Assembly: GCA_026936325.1 (NCBI GenBank)
Contig: JAPTHN010000012.1
Coordinates: forward strand, 45,040,263 to 45,104,262
From: Platynereis dumerilii
Lineage: Eukaryota; Annelida; Polychaeta; Phyllodocida; Nereididae
Reading direction: 5' to 3'
Length of the DNA: 64,000 bases
Part shown: positions 1 through 10,765 of the stretch, one piece after another
How positions within the stretch are numbered: position 1 is the stretch's first letter
Layout of the letters: every line of letters begins with the position of its first letter
The notes under the pieces: model-generated
The model's input: the letters and a program-made list of their open reading frames with translations, nothing else
Database searches by the model: none
What the model was told of the DNA's origin: nothing
Program-made: the position numbers and the translations under genes

Positions 1-120
1 CTTGGATTCAATTGCCCATTTGTGGCCTCGTTGATCATTCCAAATAATTGCTTTTAATTGCTGTCTGACTTGAATAACTGAGTGGTTTTCAAAGACTTTC
101 TGGCTTGCAGGAAAAATCCG
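1..120. repeat. Fragment of dispersed repeat family R1
   Basis: The stretch with 'attgcccatttgtggcc' followed by a T-rich 'gcttttaattgctgtctgac' closely resembles segments near 2740, 4070 (inverted), 4430 and 6790. It is a partial copy of a dispersed repeat that occurs at least five times in the first 7 kb. I cannot assign it to a known class because neither an ORF nor clean ends are visible. Confidence 0.5.
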
Positions 121-1150
121 CTTGGCTATAAAGAAGGATGATGCAACTCTTGATTTTGGATTCTTCAAAAGGCCGAAATAGATTATACTTCTCAGGAATA
201 ACCATGTTGCCACCTGAGTAGGCTGGTAGATGGAAATGGGCTGGAAAAGAAAAGCAAATAGCCATTATGATACTTCAATTTAGCTTTTTCAGATTGCAGT
301 GCCATGACATCAATCAATATGCTTCGCAGAGAACTACAATGATTTCCAAGTCGTTCATTAATACTACAGTTTATCTTAAGCCTCAGGTCTTTGAGTGGCA
401 CTACTAGAGCTGAGTCACTAAGTGGCCAAACAAGAGGCAAGTCATGAAGTGTAAATACAGGAATTAAGTCTTTGGGTGGCAATACAAGAGCTAAATAGAT
501 GAAATTCACAATTATGAAATACAGACTCCAAATATGAAATTGAGTTACAGCCTCAATTCACACAAACAAGACTCAAAATTGGCTGACCTTGTAAGAGTGA
601 TGGTTGGAGTAGTTAATGAGACAACCTAGTTCTTAAGTGTGGCAATGAGTGTGTCGTATAGTGGATGACAATCATCATAACAATAATTCCAGGCAATCAC
701 TGGGGATACAGAGCTGGCATGGCAACAGTAAACAAGCAGCACTAAATCGTTCCAGAAGGCAAAGTACAGTTGCAGTACTTCAGCTGTGTTTGCCTCTAAA
801 ATCATTACAGTGCAAAAACAGAAAAAGCGAAACTTAGAGAAGTTCTCTCCACAGGAAATCCTCTGAATCACAATCCAATGCAATCAGTATCAGTGGTTTC
901 GAAGGTCTTTTAAATTTAGTGAACAGTTGAAGGGATGTTGGAAGGGTTCTATATCAATATAAGCCTGACTGTCAGAATCATTTAATAATTTAAATTTTAT
1001 GCTAGGTCGCCTGTCACTTGATGATTACAGTGAATATACGATTCAAGAGTATATGAATAAGTGTGATAAACTGAACTCATTTGAGGCTAAAATGGCTACA
1101 ATTTTAAGAGTTGCAGTCATATCTATCAATGAAGTATGACCAATTTATGT
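121..1150. other. Non-coding, no recognisable feature
   Basis: The short open frames here (62-105 codons) show no domain, no convincing splice context and no similarity to other parts of the window. I see nothing else in this stretch. Confidence 0.4.
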
Positions 1151-1154
1151 ACCA

Positions 1155-1385
1155 TTAGACCCTAATGGAGGCCTAATTGGGAGCGGGGCCCAAATCCGGA
1201 AAGGGGTTTCCAAATTGGGAGAGGAGGGCCTTATTTGAGAGAGGGGCCCCTAATTGGGTGAGGGGCCCTTATGCGTAGGAACCCTCAATTGGGTGAGGGT
1301 CTTATCGTCACAAGAGGCCCCTTATTTGGAGAAAGGGGCCCCTAATTTTGAGTGGGGGGCCCTATTTGGGAGAGGGGTTATCTCT
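1155..1385. repeat. Degenerate G-rich minisatellite
   Basis: About seven irregular units of roughly 25-35 bp alternate blocks such as 'gaggggcccctaattggg' and 'gaggggccctta'. Unit length and sequence vary, so the array is old or was never strictly periodic. The G-runs on the + strand stand out from the AT-rich surroundings. Confidence 0.7.
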
Positions 1386-2325
1386 GCACAGCACTTGTGA
1401 CAACTTCGGCGCCCCAATAGTGATACTAGAAAGCAACCGGCTAGGGGGGGACCATCTGGGTAGACTGAAAGTCTATTAAATTATTATCACTTTCTTTTAA
1501 TTATATCTTTAATCTCCATATTTTCAAAATTTGGATCTGATGATGCACCCTGTCAACATGGTGCCCTAAGCTGCAGCTTTTTCAGTCTATTTACTAATAC
1601 GGCCCTGGAAGCTTATAAAGGAGTCCATTTTTTTTTGTCTGACAACATGACATCCATTGTGTAGCTATCACCACCAACCACATACTTGTTTTGTCTGTTG
1701 GATGATTTGTTATCTGATGTGGCATATTGCTCTCTGATACTCAAAGCAGAACATTGTCATTGATTGATGTATATTTGTATAGAAATAACTTGAATTGAGT
1801 GTTTGGGTTTGTCAAATTACCAGTTTAGGTGTTCATACCTTCTCTCTGATCAAAGAGGTTATATATACATTCTCTTCTCTCATCCATTTTCTTTGGGTAT
1901 ATGTATAAATTGTGATGTTTTGTCACGGTCACTAACATCTTTATTTACAATTTAGTGGTATGCACATTACATAGGACAAAACATGCTGCCCACGCATTGT
2001 CGCAAACCAAGACATTCTGTATAATTACAGCTAACGTGTTTTTCCTTGGAACAGAGTTTGCATAACATCTTTGCTCTGTAATAATAAGAAATCTGAGATC
2101 AGTTACAAGCGGATATGGTGGTGTCCTGATACCACGAGTGGGAGTGGATACCAAATCGATATTAACTTGGGTGCCATAGTATCTGAAATGCCTGATGCCA
2201 ATAAAATTATCTCTCATTTTTCAGACAATTTTACAACTCAATAATAAATTCACATCTAAAAGACAGCACATACTGCATACAGCACACTAATCTCCAATAG
2301 CCTAGCTATATTTTTGTAACTAACA
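1386..2325. other. Non-coding, no recognisable feature
   Basis: AT-rich sequence without a supported gene, inverted repeat or tandem repeat. The 90-codon minus-strand frame at 1945-2217 has no recognisable domain. Confidence 0.4.
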
Positions 2326-2329
2326 CCTC

Positions 2330-2830
2330 AGCAGTATTCTTTGCCAACTCCTTTTTTCTTGCACCATCATCAAGTACAGTCACCCAGCGCAGCCTGTAAT
2401 CACAACTTATCTGACCTTGCTTTCACTTCAGCTGGGTGAGAAGACTGTGACTAACTTGTGAGATCATCTTGTGTCATGCAATTGTGAGATCAAAAGAAAG
2501 ATGTAATTGAGAACAAGCAGCTTCCCTATCATTTGCTGGTACTTCAGTTAAGTGCATATCTTTCACCTGCTACTTACCTTGGATACCTATTGGATACCTA
2601 TATGCCACCAAGGACTTATTTCCTTTACTTTTGATGCCATGTCCTCGTGTACTAACCTTGTCTTCCGTCTGTCTATTTAATATCGACTACTGAATATATT
2701 GCTATCTTCTTAAACCAGGGAATTTCCTGTGATTGCCTATTTGTGGTCTTGTTGATTGAATCAAAACAACAACTTTCGATTTCCCCTGTATCATTAGTGT
2801 CTATTAAGTCCACAACTTCTCTGGCTGATT
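2330..2830 (+). repeat. Dispersed repeat family R1, long copy A
   Basis: This block matches 6200-6850 in the same orientation and order: a segment ending 'aacttgtgagatcatcttgt', then 'ttgagaacaagc', then 'ctactgaatatattgct', then the 'gccatttgtgg'-like motif. Copy B carries an extra MITE-like insert that this copy lacks. The distal part overlaps the left arm of the foldback at 2649-4165, so the foldback was probably built from this family. Confidence 0.6.
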
Positions 2831-4165
2831 GATGTTATAGCTCTGCAAGTGAAATTCCTATATCTATCTTGATAGTCTGGAGTAGTTTTGTCTCATGCCA
2901 ATTGACATGTAGTTGATAATCAATGCAGGGATGTTTTTTCACAGTTTTTAGTTTTGTCTCGCACAAATGACACATGTATTTTGATTGTTCAACCTCACGG
3001 GTTGCTGATATATTTGTCTTGACACCAATCCTCATATTAACATACATTGTTTTGAAAAAATGAATTTTTTTTATAGTACAACAAAATATTCCAAAGGCAA
3101 TCACTAGGTCTTTGCCATCTTTCTAATAGTAGCTCTATGATAACACTAACTATTTGTTAACATTAATGTTGAGATTTCTTAAAAATAAACACAGAATGAT
3201 AATGTTGCATGCAAATTAGAGACCTGCGCGGGCACTAAAATCCTGCCCACTCCCGCCCCGCGCCCGCAGATTTGTGCCCATGCCCGGCCCGCGCCCGCAG
3301 GCACTTTTGTGCGGGTGCCCGTGGGCAGCCCACCTTTCAAAAATGAATGCCCGTGCCCGCCCCGCACCCACAGTGCAATGCCCACGGGCAGTTGTGCCCG
3401 CAAACTTTATGCCCGTGCAGGTCTCTAATGCAAATACATTGCCAGCAGAGTATATCTAGATATAGAAAGTGTATGCCGTCAATTCTATTAGACTAACATC
3501 ATCCATGCTCTGATTGACCATGATGCAGAACAAGGGAGTTAATGGAAAACCAGTGTGAGCTCCTTGACCCTTAACTCGTTGGGGAAGACAGTGCCAAGAA
3601 TTGTGAATACTTCATCCACATTGTAATGGCAAGTTTGTTCAGCTCTCATGAGAGCTTGTTCACTATACCCGGCTCCTGCTTCTGTGTCACCTCTAAAGTG
3701 GCTGTCACACATCAACGTTTTAGAGAACTTGCAAGGAATATGCTTAGCGTTCATATTTAGGTAGTAAATTGTTTTAGTTAAGCCTGGTCTCCACGAATGC
3801 GAAACGAGTTCAAAACGTGTATAAAACTTATGAAAAACGAGTAAATTTGTGTGAGACAAAATTAAAAACTGTGGAAAAATATCTCTGCATTGATTATCAA
3901 CTACATGTCAATTGTAGTGAGACAAAAACTACTCCAGACTATCAAGATAATTATAGGAATGCCAATTAGATAGCTACAACATATATCAGTCAGAGAAGTT
4001 GTTGGACTTAATAAACACTAATGATACAAGGGAAATTGAAAGTTGTTGTTTTGATTCAATCGACAAGACCACAAATGGGCAATCATAGGAAATTCCCTGG
4101 TTTAGAGGTTAGCAATATATTCAGTAGCCAGACACTAATAGACAGATGGAAAACAATGTGAGTAC
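2649..4165. mobile_element. Foldback (long inverted repeat) element
   Basis: Arms at about 2649-2972 and 3849-4165 are inverted copies of one another. For example, 'gttgataatcaatgcaggga' on the left corresponds to the complement of 'ctctgcattgattatcaac' on the right, and both arms carry 'tactgaatatattgct'-type sequence. No coding sequence spans the element. The loop (2973-3848) contains a later hAT MITE at 3217-3427. No clear target duplication was found, so the outer limits are approximate. Confidence 0.65.
3217..3427. mobile_element. hAT-type MITE with 8-bp target duplication
   Basis: A 211-bp GC-rich element with terminal inverted repeats TAGAGACCTGCGCGGGCA (left) and TAGAGACCTGCACGGGCA (complement of right). 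It is flanked on both sides by a perfect 8-bp duplication ATGCAAAT (3209-3216 and 3428-3435). An 8-bp target duplication is the hallmark of the hAT superfamily. The interior repeats 'gcccgc/gcccgtgc' and forms strong secondary structure. The proline- and alanine-rich frames it creates are not genes. It sits inside the loop of the 2649-4165 foldback, so it is younger than that element. Confidence 0.9.
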
Positions 4166-5688
4166 ATTCGATTTGTTCATGTGCCTTGTTTTCCATCTTT
4201 TTATTAACACCTGGCTATTGAATATGTTGCTTCCAACTAAGCTGGTACTTCTGTACCACTTATTATAGATATAAATATCAGAATTATTCTTTCAAGGGCC
4301 TTCCTTATTTTCTTCTCCTTTCTAAGTCCTGCCACTGCTTTTTATGTTGCTTTGCATCTATTTGTTTAATGTCCAGTTTGAACATATTTTGCTCCCCCCT
4401 CCAGAAGGGGATTTACTGTAATCTCTTCACCAATTTGTGAACCTGTTGGTCATATGCAAACAAGGACTTTTAATGGCTGTCTAACTGCAGAAAAAATATG
4501 GCCTTTGATTGAGATGGAGTTTCAAGGATATCAAATGGCTAATGTGGCTGATTTAGCTGAGCTCTCTCTCTGACATTCTGGGCTTGCCTTATAATGATTT
4601 CTGTGTAGTTTATGGTCAGTGCAGATTAGTTGTTCACACAATTGTCTCACAGAAAGGATAAATGTCAGTATGATATACCCTGTTCTATCCTGACAGGCAC
4701 TGTACTTAATAGGTTTGTCATTGAGATTGTATGTCACCTACAAAGCAGTAAATACTGTATTCACGTATAAAAGGACCATGCATGTCCTAAACATTATAAA
4801 GGTATTGAAAACATATTGCCAGAAATTCTACTCAACTGTTGATGATTGGGTCTTGTTTGAGTTTCTGTCAGAAGTCAATAATGAATAACACAAGAGAGTT
4901 AATGAAAAAGCGGTGTAAGCTCTCTGACCCTAAAATTGTTATTGAAGACAGTGCCAAGGCAGTGCCAACTCAAGGCTATCTTAACTAAATATGAGCTTTC
5001 ATAAGCTCCTACTTCAAATATCCAAATATATTGATTGCTTCTGACACACATGCCTTCCTGATGCACAGGATCTGCATCAAATATATATTTGTAAAAAATC
5101 TAAAATTTAGCCAAATACTTGAATTCCAAAATACCATGAAAACCACACAGCTATATCATTTGTTTATCTGCTGAATATTTTTTTCCCATTGATGTTTTGC
5201 AACTGAATTTTTTTATTCTTTTTTGAAAAGCCAATGTTTTCGTGGCATGAAATGATTATCTATGTTGCAAATTTTGTGAACTATTCCTGTATGTATTAGA
5301 GTTTTGCCTAGGACATACAAACTTTGTGTTGATAACTCAGGAGATATATATTCTTGTTGCATCTCGTTTAAATGATGAATAGGTATCATGGGTAACCCTA
5401 GCGACCATATCTGTGTACTGTGTACAGAAACAGCACAATCAGACGTCTCTTCATATTTTTTATATGTCCCAGGTGGAACAGAACAGAGAATAGCTGACCT
5501 CACCATGAAGGACCACCATATTATTCCTGAAAACATAATGCTTATTTTTATAAAGGAATATTAATTGTGAAGTTTGTTTCAATGATCTGTGATATGGCTT
5601 AATTGTTGAATAGTAAAATGGAAACAGAGCCTCCAATTCCAACATGCAACACATGATAATCATATTGCACTGATATCTGATAGTCTAG
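4166..5688. repeat. Repeat fragments, otherwise non-coding
   Basis: 4190-4500 contains another partial R1 copy ('ggctattgaatatgttgctt', then 'gacttttaatggctgtct'). 4895-4970 ('gagttaatgaaaaagcggtg') resembles 3535-3600 ('gagttaatggaaaaccagtg') in the same orientation. The remaining sequence shows no supported gene; the open frames at 5213-5663 have no recognisable domain. Confidence 0.45.
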
Positions 5689-5690
5689 TA

Positions 5691-6129
5691 CAGTACAACC
5701 ATCATAAAATGGCTCATCAATTTATCGATCTTTAGAGATCCATGGCGATCTTAGTTGATGTGGAGTGATCGATCTGCAGTGATCTTCTGTGATCTGTATC
5801 TATGAATTGAAGTTAATGTGGCTCTGTGGTACACCGGGTTGCATCCCCGCCTTGTACACATTGTATTATTATTGATAAATTTACTTTTCTATATCAAATA
5901 ACTACTGGATATGTTTCTTTTATCAATATATTCTATTGTTAGATGTATTTTAACTGTTCTTGGCTTACAATCCTTAATAATTGGCATTATTGACTTTCTC
6001 TAAAATTTGATAAGTAGATCACTACAGATAAATTTATATCGTCTCAGATCATAACAGATCACTCTTTATCCGGACCGCTCTGGATCACTACGGATAACTA
6101 TGTTGAGCCACTTTAAGATAGTTGCACTG
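5691..6129. mobile_element. TA-target MITE (Tc1/mariner-like) rich in GATC motifs
   Basis: Left end CAGTACAACCATCATAAAAT and the complement of the right end CAGTGCAACTATCTTAAAGT form terminal inverted repeats starting CAGT. TA dinucleotides lie immediately outside (5689-5690 and 6130-6131), as expected for Tc1/mariner-type insertion. Subterminal regions repeat AGTGATC/GATCACT and CGATCT in both orientations. It is 439 bp long and has no coding capacity. Confidence 0.75.
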
Positions 6130-6199
6130 TATTAACAGCATACAAGTTTCGATCTTTGGGAAACACTTTTGTTTTCTATCTTTGACAGTAATCCTCTTT

Positions 6200-6850
6200 A
6201 ACACTTTGGCTGTAATCTCACACCATCAGCCTGCACATGGCCTGTTATCTCAACTTATGTTTGACCTTGTTTTTACTTCTGCTGGCAGAGAAGACAATGA
6301 CTAACTTGTGAGATCATCTTGTGGCATGCAATTGTGACATCACAAGTACACTGTAAATTCTGAAATTCTGAGTTAACTCAAATGATTGAGTGAGACGGTT
6401 GCATAATTTGTTTGAGCCATGATAGCTTGCTGTTTTGAGTTATGATAATCTTTATGTTGTTATAACTTGCAAACAACAAGCTATCTTGGCTCAAAGGAAT
6501 TGTGCAACCATCTCACTCAATCAATTAAGCTAACTCAAAATTCAAAATTTTCAGTGAAGATGTATTTGAGAACAAGCCGCTGCCCTGTCATTCAGTCAAG
6601 TGCATATTTTCCCAAGCTACTTATCTTGGACGTGTATCGGATGTATTCTGCCAAGGACCCTTCTCATATGCTTTTCCTTTTTTAGTCCTGTCAGTACCAC
6701 TCATCTTTTTTCCATGTCTCTATAATATCTGGCTACTGAATATATTGCTTCATTCTCGGCCAGGGAGCTTCTTGTGTTCTCATTGCACATTTGCAGTCGT
6801 GTTGCTCTTATTCAAGCAATGCTTTTTAATTTCTCTCTGACAAGAATAAT
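6200..6850 (+). repeat. Dispersed repeat family R1, long copy B
   Basis: Matches 2330-2830 in order and orientation ('aacttgtgagatcatcttgt', 'ttgagaacaagc', 'ctactgaatatattgct'). It is split at 6356-6556 by a MITE absent from copy A, so the two copies give an approximate filled/empty pair. Confidence 0.6.
6356..6556. mobile_element. Small palindromic MITE inside R1 copy B
   Basis: About 200 bp with inverted repeats of roughly 80 bp. 'gattgagtgagacggttgca' on the left mirrors the complement of 'tgcaaccatctcactcaatc' on the right, and 'agatagcttg' mirrors 'caagctatct'. The equivalent position of R1 copy A (near 2500) lacks it. The target duplication is not clear, so the superfamily is undetermined. 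Confidence 0.7.
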
Positions 6851-7564
6851 AATATGGCTTTCATAACTATGACTTGAAAAATCGAAATAGAGATAGAGTT
6901 TAATTGATGTTGGCATTGTTACTGATGTAGGTGATTTCTCTGGGACAATTTGTAATTATACTAACCGTCCATATCCCTATCTTTGCTCATAATGATTACA
7001 GTCTTTCAATTTGATAAAGAAAAAATTAGGACCAGTTCACTGTGAAAAATGCACTTCTTGACTCGTGAGAGCTCATCTTCTCTACTTTCAACATGGGAAA
7101 CATAGAGGCAGTTTGATTAGACATGATCAAGAGAAGACCATTTGACTTGTCCTTACTGATTTTGGATTGGAAATTAGATTCATAATCCTTTCGTTTGGCT
7201 GCGAAGAACAAGAGGGATAAGTCTCCTTAAATCAAATTAACATTGAAAGTATTGGGTATGATCATGACAAATCATCAGTATGATGACACACGGAGTGCCA
7301 TTTTCACAGTACTACAGTACACTCTTTGTCTGTATCAAAGTGAATGGCTATAACATGCAGTTTATAGTCAGAGCAGGAAAGTTGTTCCCACAATTCCTCC
7401 AACACAAATGGCATGTGACAGACAAGTCTTAATGTATCTTGTTACCTGCCACTGTATGAGTGCCGATGTAGCTCTGTTTCAGTCATGAAATAAGAACAAG
7501 AGTAACAAGCAAAACCACACGCACCTATCTCAATAAGGGTGCTTGCATAGATAGTTACTAAGAT
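6851..7564. other. Non-coding, no recognisable feature
   Basis: AT-rich sequence without a supported gene or repeat structure; the 61-codon minus-strand frame at 7026-7211 has no domain. Confidence 0.35.
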
Positions 7565-7745
7565 AGAATGATTGAGAGTTGGATGGATCTAGATAGATTG
7601 GTATATTGATTGACTGATTGGTATAGTAAGTGCAGCCCTCTGAGCGTAATTCTGGGCACTTGAAAGGGTTGATTGATGAGATGGGAACTCCTCGGTGTAG
7701 AGTCCTCTACATGTTACACATTCTCATAGCCTGATTTAACTATCC
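7565..7745 (-). mobile_element. SINE family S2, 3' fragment
   Basis: The segment with 'ttgattgatgagatgggaac' and 'gtcctctacatgttacacat' is the inverted counterpart of 13775-13870 in the S2 SINE at 13597-13990. The tRNA-like head is missing. The GATT/GATA-rich tail at 7565-7630 is what a SINE 3' end would look like on this strand. Confidence 0.6.
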
Positions 7746-8912
7746 AGGTTCCCTGATTGCTCCTGACAAAAGTACCGTTCTGCTACTTGGGATAGCAATT
7801 AAATATTCAGGTCACACATCTAGTCTGGGTTGCTAATGGATTGCTGGGAATCTAATTCAGACTCAGCAAGAGAGAAAACTCTTTAAGATGCAAAGGAAAC
7901 TGCATGCACAATGCCATTCAGTCACATATACATGTATTCTGTACCTTTCATGAAAAAGTATGATATTTGCTGACATGAAATGATTCTGACACAGGCGTTC
8001 ACCTTAATACTGACAGTTTGTGCAGTTTGTGTGAATAGATTATACAAAATTGGAGTTGGAGTGTGCCTGTGATTCTAGAATTCAGGAGTGCCAGGAATGC
8101 ATGATTTCATTACAACTTGGGACTTAATGCAGAGAGCTCTTTTATGTTTTGGTGCATATACATTAGATTGGGTAAACCATCCTCAGGTGACAGGTTCATA
8201 CTTTGCATAGAACTAATTTTTTCAAAAACCTGTGATATAAGTTCATCAATCGAACGAGATAAATGTGAAATTTATTCACAAATCATGTCTCAGCCCAAGT
8301 GATATGTTTTCACACCATAGAAAGCCTACATGAATGGTATACGCCATTAGAAAATAATTTCGACTGTTCAAAAAACTCTCATCATATTTATGATTGCCAA
8401 TTATGTTTTGCACATCAGCCTCAAAAGTCTGGAGATCACAAGAAATATTATTTCCACAAAGTGAAGAACAAGGAAAACTGTTGAGGATGGTTTGTTCTTA
8501 TAAACAACAATAAAATTCAAAATTTCCATGATTAGATTGCTTGGACGGTCTGTTGTTATTTTTTTTTGGGGGGGGGGAGGGGATGGATTCACACTTTGCA
8601 AAAACATGATAATCTGCCGAGACTCAGCGTAAGCCATGGTACACAAGGCTGGGACCTAAATACGTTATACGCAGTCACTGAGCTACTGCCCAGGTCTCAT
8701 ATGCCAAAAAGAGTTTCAAATTAGTTTATATGAGCCTGATTTCCATGTATTCTCATTCCTGTCGTCCAAAATGCATGAAAGAATTTCTGCTTATAATAGT
8801 ATAATCATGTTAGCTTGTTGATCATAGATCACAAGGCAAAGGTTTGTCCATACAGAAATGTTTCTGGTTGACAGATATGTGTAATGCCAATTGTCTTTGT
8901 CATTATAGAATT
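7746..8912. other. Non-coding; one homopolymer block
   Basis: No supported gene. A T-run followed by a G-run lies near 8560-8582. Nothing else stands out. Confidence 0.4.
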
Positions 8913-9100
8913 GGGGATGGACGGTTGGTCTGTGGTAGCATGCTGGACTGTCGATCACAGGGACTGAGATTCGAATTCAGGCCTTGCCAGGTTACCTGGG
9001 CCTATGTTGGTCATCTGTTTCAACTCTCCTTCCCCTCATTTCCGTGTCCCCCTCTTGTCCTAAATAGCCTACCAAGTGCCAGACTACAGTACGGGATTGT
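8913..9100 (+). mobile_element. tRNA-derived SINE, family S1
   Basis: The head resembles a tRNA gene: an A-box-like 'tggtagcatgctgg' and a B-box-like 'gattcgaattc'. It is followed by a tRNA-unrelated body that matches the complement of 46535-46708, including the shared 'ccgtgtcc' and 'tcctaa.tagcctac' stretches. The copy at 46 kb has the better B box (ggttcgaatcc). These boxes would act as an internal RNA polymerase III promoter. The frame at 8844-9233 is a by-product of the SINE. Confidence 0.8.
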
Positions 9101-9486
9101 ATCAACACTTAACACAGGTTGTGCTGATCTGATTTACTCCTATAACTTTTCTAACAGGGTCATTTTAAATAAAATTTGTGATGTGGTAACATCAGCTCAG
9201 TTGATTAAAACTTGTTATATCACTCAGCTTTGATGTAATATCAGCAAAATGGCTTAATTATTTCAGGATAATCTGCATGGAGAGTTGATAGAAATCCGGT
9301 ATAACACGCAAATCCCCAATCATCCGTCATCCATCCATTTCAGAATCATTTGCGTAAGTGTTCACAAACAATAAGTGTAGGCCCTACGCACAAAGATTTT
9401 GTACGGACAATTGGACATTGGGCAGCTTAATTTAGCAAGTTGTCTGTCTGCTCAAACAGCTTTCAGCAATGTGTCCTGATATGCTC
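9101..9486. other. Non-coding, no recognisable feature
   Basis: AT-rich spacer between the S1 SINE and the TA-target transposon; no motif or repeat recognised. Confidence 0.35.
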
Positions 9487-9488
9487 TA

Positions 9489-10763
9489 CAGGGTGGGGAA
9501 CAAAATTTTCCATGAACTTCCTTGTGCTAAAAAAGCATCTCACATCTACAGGAAAATTGTGAAAATAATACAGCATAATCATTAAGGTATCAGCCATATC
9601 TGTAGAAGGTTAGAATGAGCTGTGATTAAAATTTACTCCACAGGAGATAAAAAGGAAGAGGTGGTCAGATTTGCTTCAGTGCCAAATGGACTGAAAAACA
9701 ATCCCTGACATAGTCAGAGTGACCTCACTACCGGAATACAATATCATGAAGGCAATCAATGATGGGAAAGGAATAAGAGGGACGTCTGGGAGTTTGTGGA
9801 GAGAATTGAGAGAGGAATGGACCATTCCTGGAGTCACTGACAACAAAACTGACAAGGTACCTGCAACCTCCTTGAGAGAGGTGGTTGAAGAGCTTCAAGT
9901 GCACCTCAACGATGCCAGAGGGGCTATGCAAAATGATTTTGGCCTGAAATCATATGTCAGGACCCCAAAGAAACCATTCAGTCTATTCCATGAAGGCCAG
10001 AAAATAGAAATGGTGAAAAATGATGGGCTACTATTAGGAAGCATGGCTCGATATTCTTTTATTTTTTCAAACTATAAACGGTTGGTTGTGGATTCTATTG
10101 TCAACAAAAGAAATGGCAAATTTTATATAAAATCAATAGAAGATGTCAATGGGACATTCAGGGCAAAGTATCCAGCTCAGGCAATGGTTTCGGGAGTCAT
10201 GAAAAATTATGCTTTATGTCTTTTTCTTTCGAGTAAACGGGGACGGACCTAATGCATACTACTAGGTCCAGTGATGTAATGTTTTGCCGTGGCTGGATAT
10301 GAATTACCCCAATCGCAACTATAGGCAGTCTCAGGATGGTTCCCCATGTCTTATGGCCAAGAAAGTTCAGGATTTCCACTTAAAGAAATTTCGGAGACTT
10401 CTGGGCGGCCAACTTCTGGCCCTTCTCCAGCTTGGACCTTAATTCCCCTTACTTTTCCGTGTGGGGCATCTTAGAATAGTTGGTCAACAAGACCTGTCAC
10501 CACGATGTTGTTGTCCTCCATACTGTCTTCATGGCTCACGGCCTCAAAATATGAAGGCGCTTTTTTTTCAAAGCATCACCAAGTTTAGACGGCCATATTG
10601 AATTTTTGATGGGAGATAATAAAGGTCAAACTTCACAAAAAGGATCCTTTTCGTCTTGTTTCTAAGGCCTACAAATTTGAATTTATTATGAATTACCAAA
10701 GCGTTTTGTTTCGACTGAAGTTTGAAATATTCCAAATTTTGAATAATTTGCTTCCTCACCCTG
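9489..10763 (+). mobile_element. Tc1/mariner-type DNA transposon, full length but inactive
   Basis: A 1275-bp element with ends CAGGGTGGGGAACAAA (left) and complement CAGGGTGAGGAAGCAAA (right), flanked by TA on both sides (9487-9488 and 10764-10765). Length, TA target and a single internal transposase reading region fit the IS630-Tc1-mariner superfamily. Only one intact-length copy is present in the window. The transposase is broken (see 9719-10560), so mobility would need transposase from another copy. Confidence 0.8.
9719..10560 (+). pseudogene. Tc1/mariner-like transposase, frameshifted
   Basis: An open frame of 177 codons (9719-10252) reads as the N-terminal DNA-binding part and the start of the catalytic core: 'LKSYVRTPKKP', then 'IFSNYKRLVVDSIVNKRN', where family members have an FSDEK-x-F-x-VD-x-NRRNDR block, then 'PAQAMVSGVM' (family: PAQVMVLGVV). 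After about 10200 the match continues in other frames: QDGSPC near 10332 (family QDGAPCH, second catalytic Asp) and FWPFSSLDLN near 10415 (family PPSSPDLNPLD, third acidic position). The first catalytic Asp appears replaced by Asn. At least one frameshift and a stop interrupt it. It lies within TA-flanked inverted repeats. Confidence 0.75.
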
Positions 10764-10765
10764 TA

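Noticed and set aside
3179-3459. Two proline- and alanine-rich frames on opposite strands
   Set aside because: Both lie within or across a GC-rich hAT MITE with a perfect 8-bp target duplication.
8844-9233. 129-codon frame as a gene
   Set aside because: Most of it is the S1 SINE, also present inverted at 46.5 kb.
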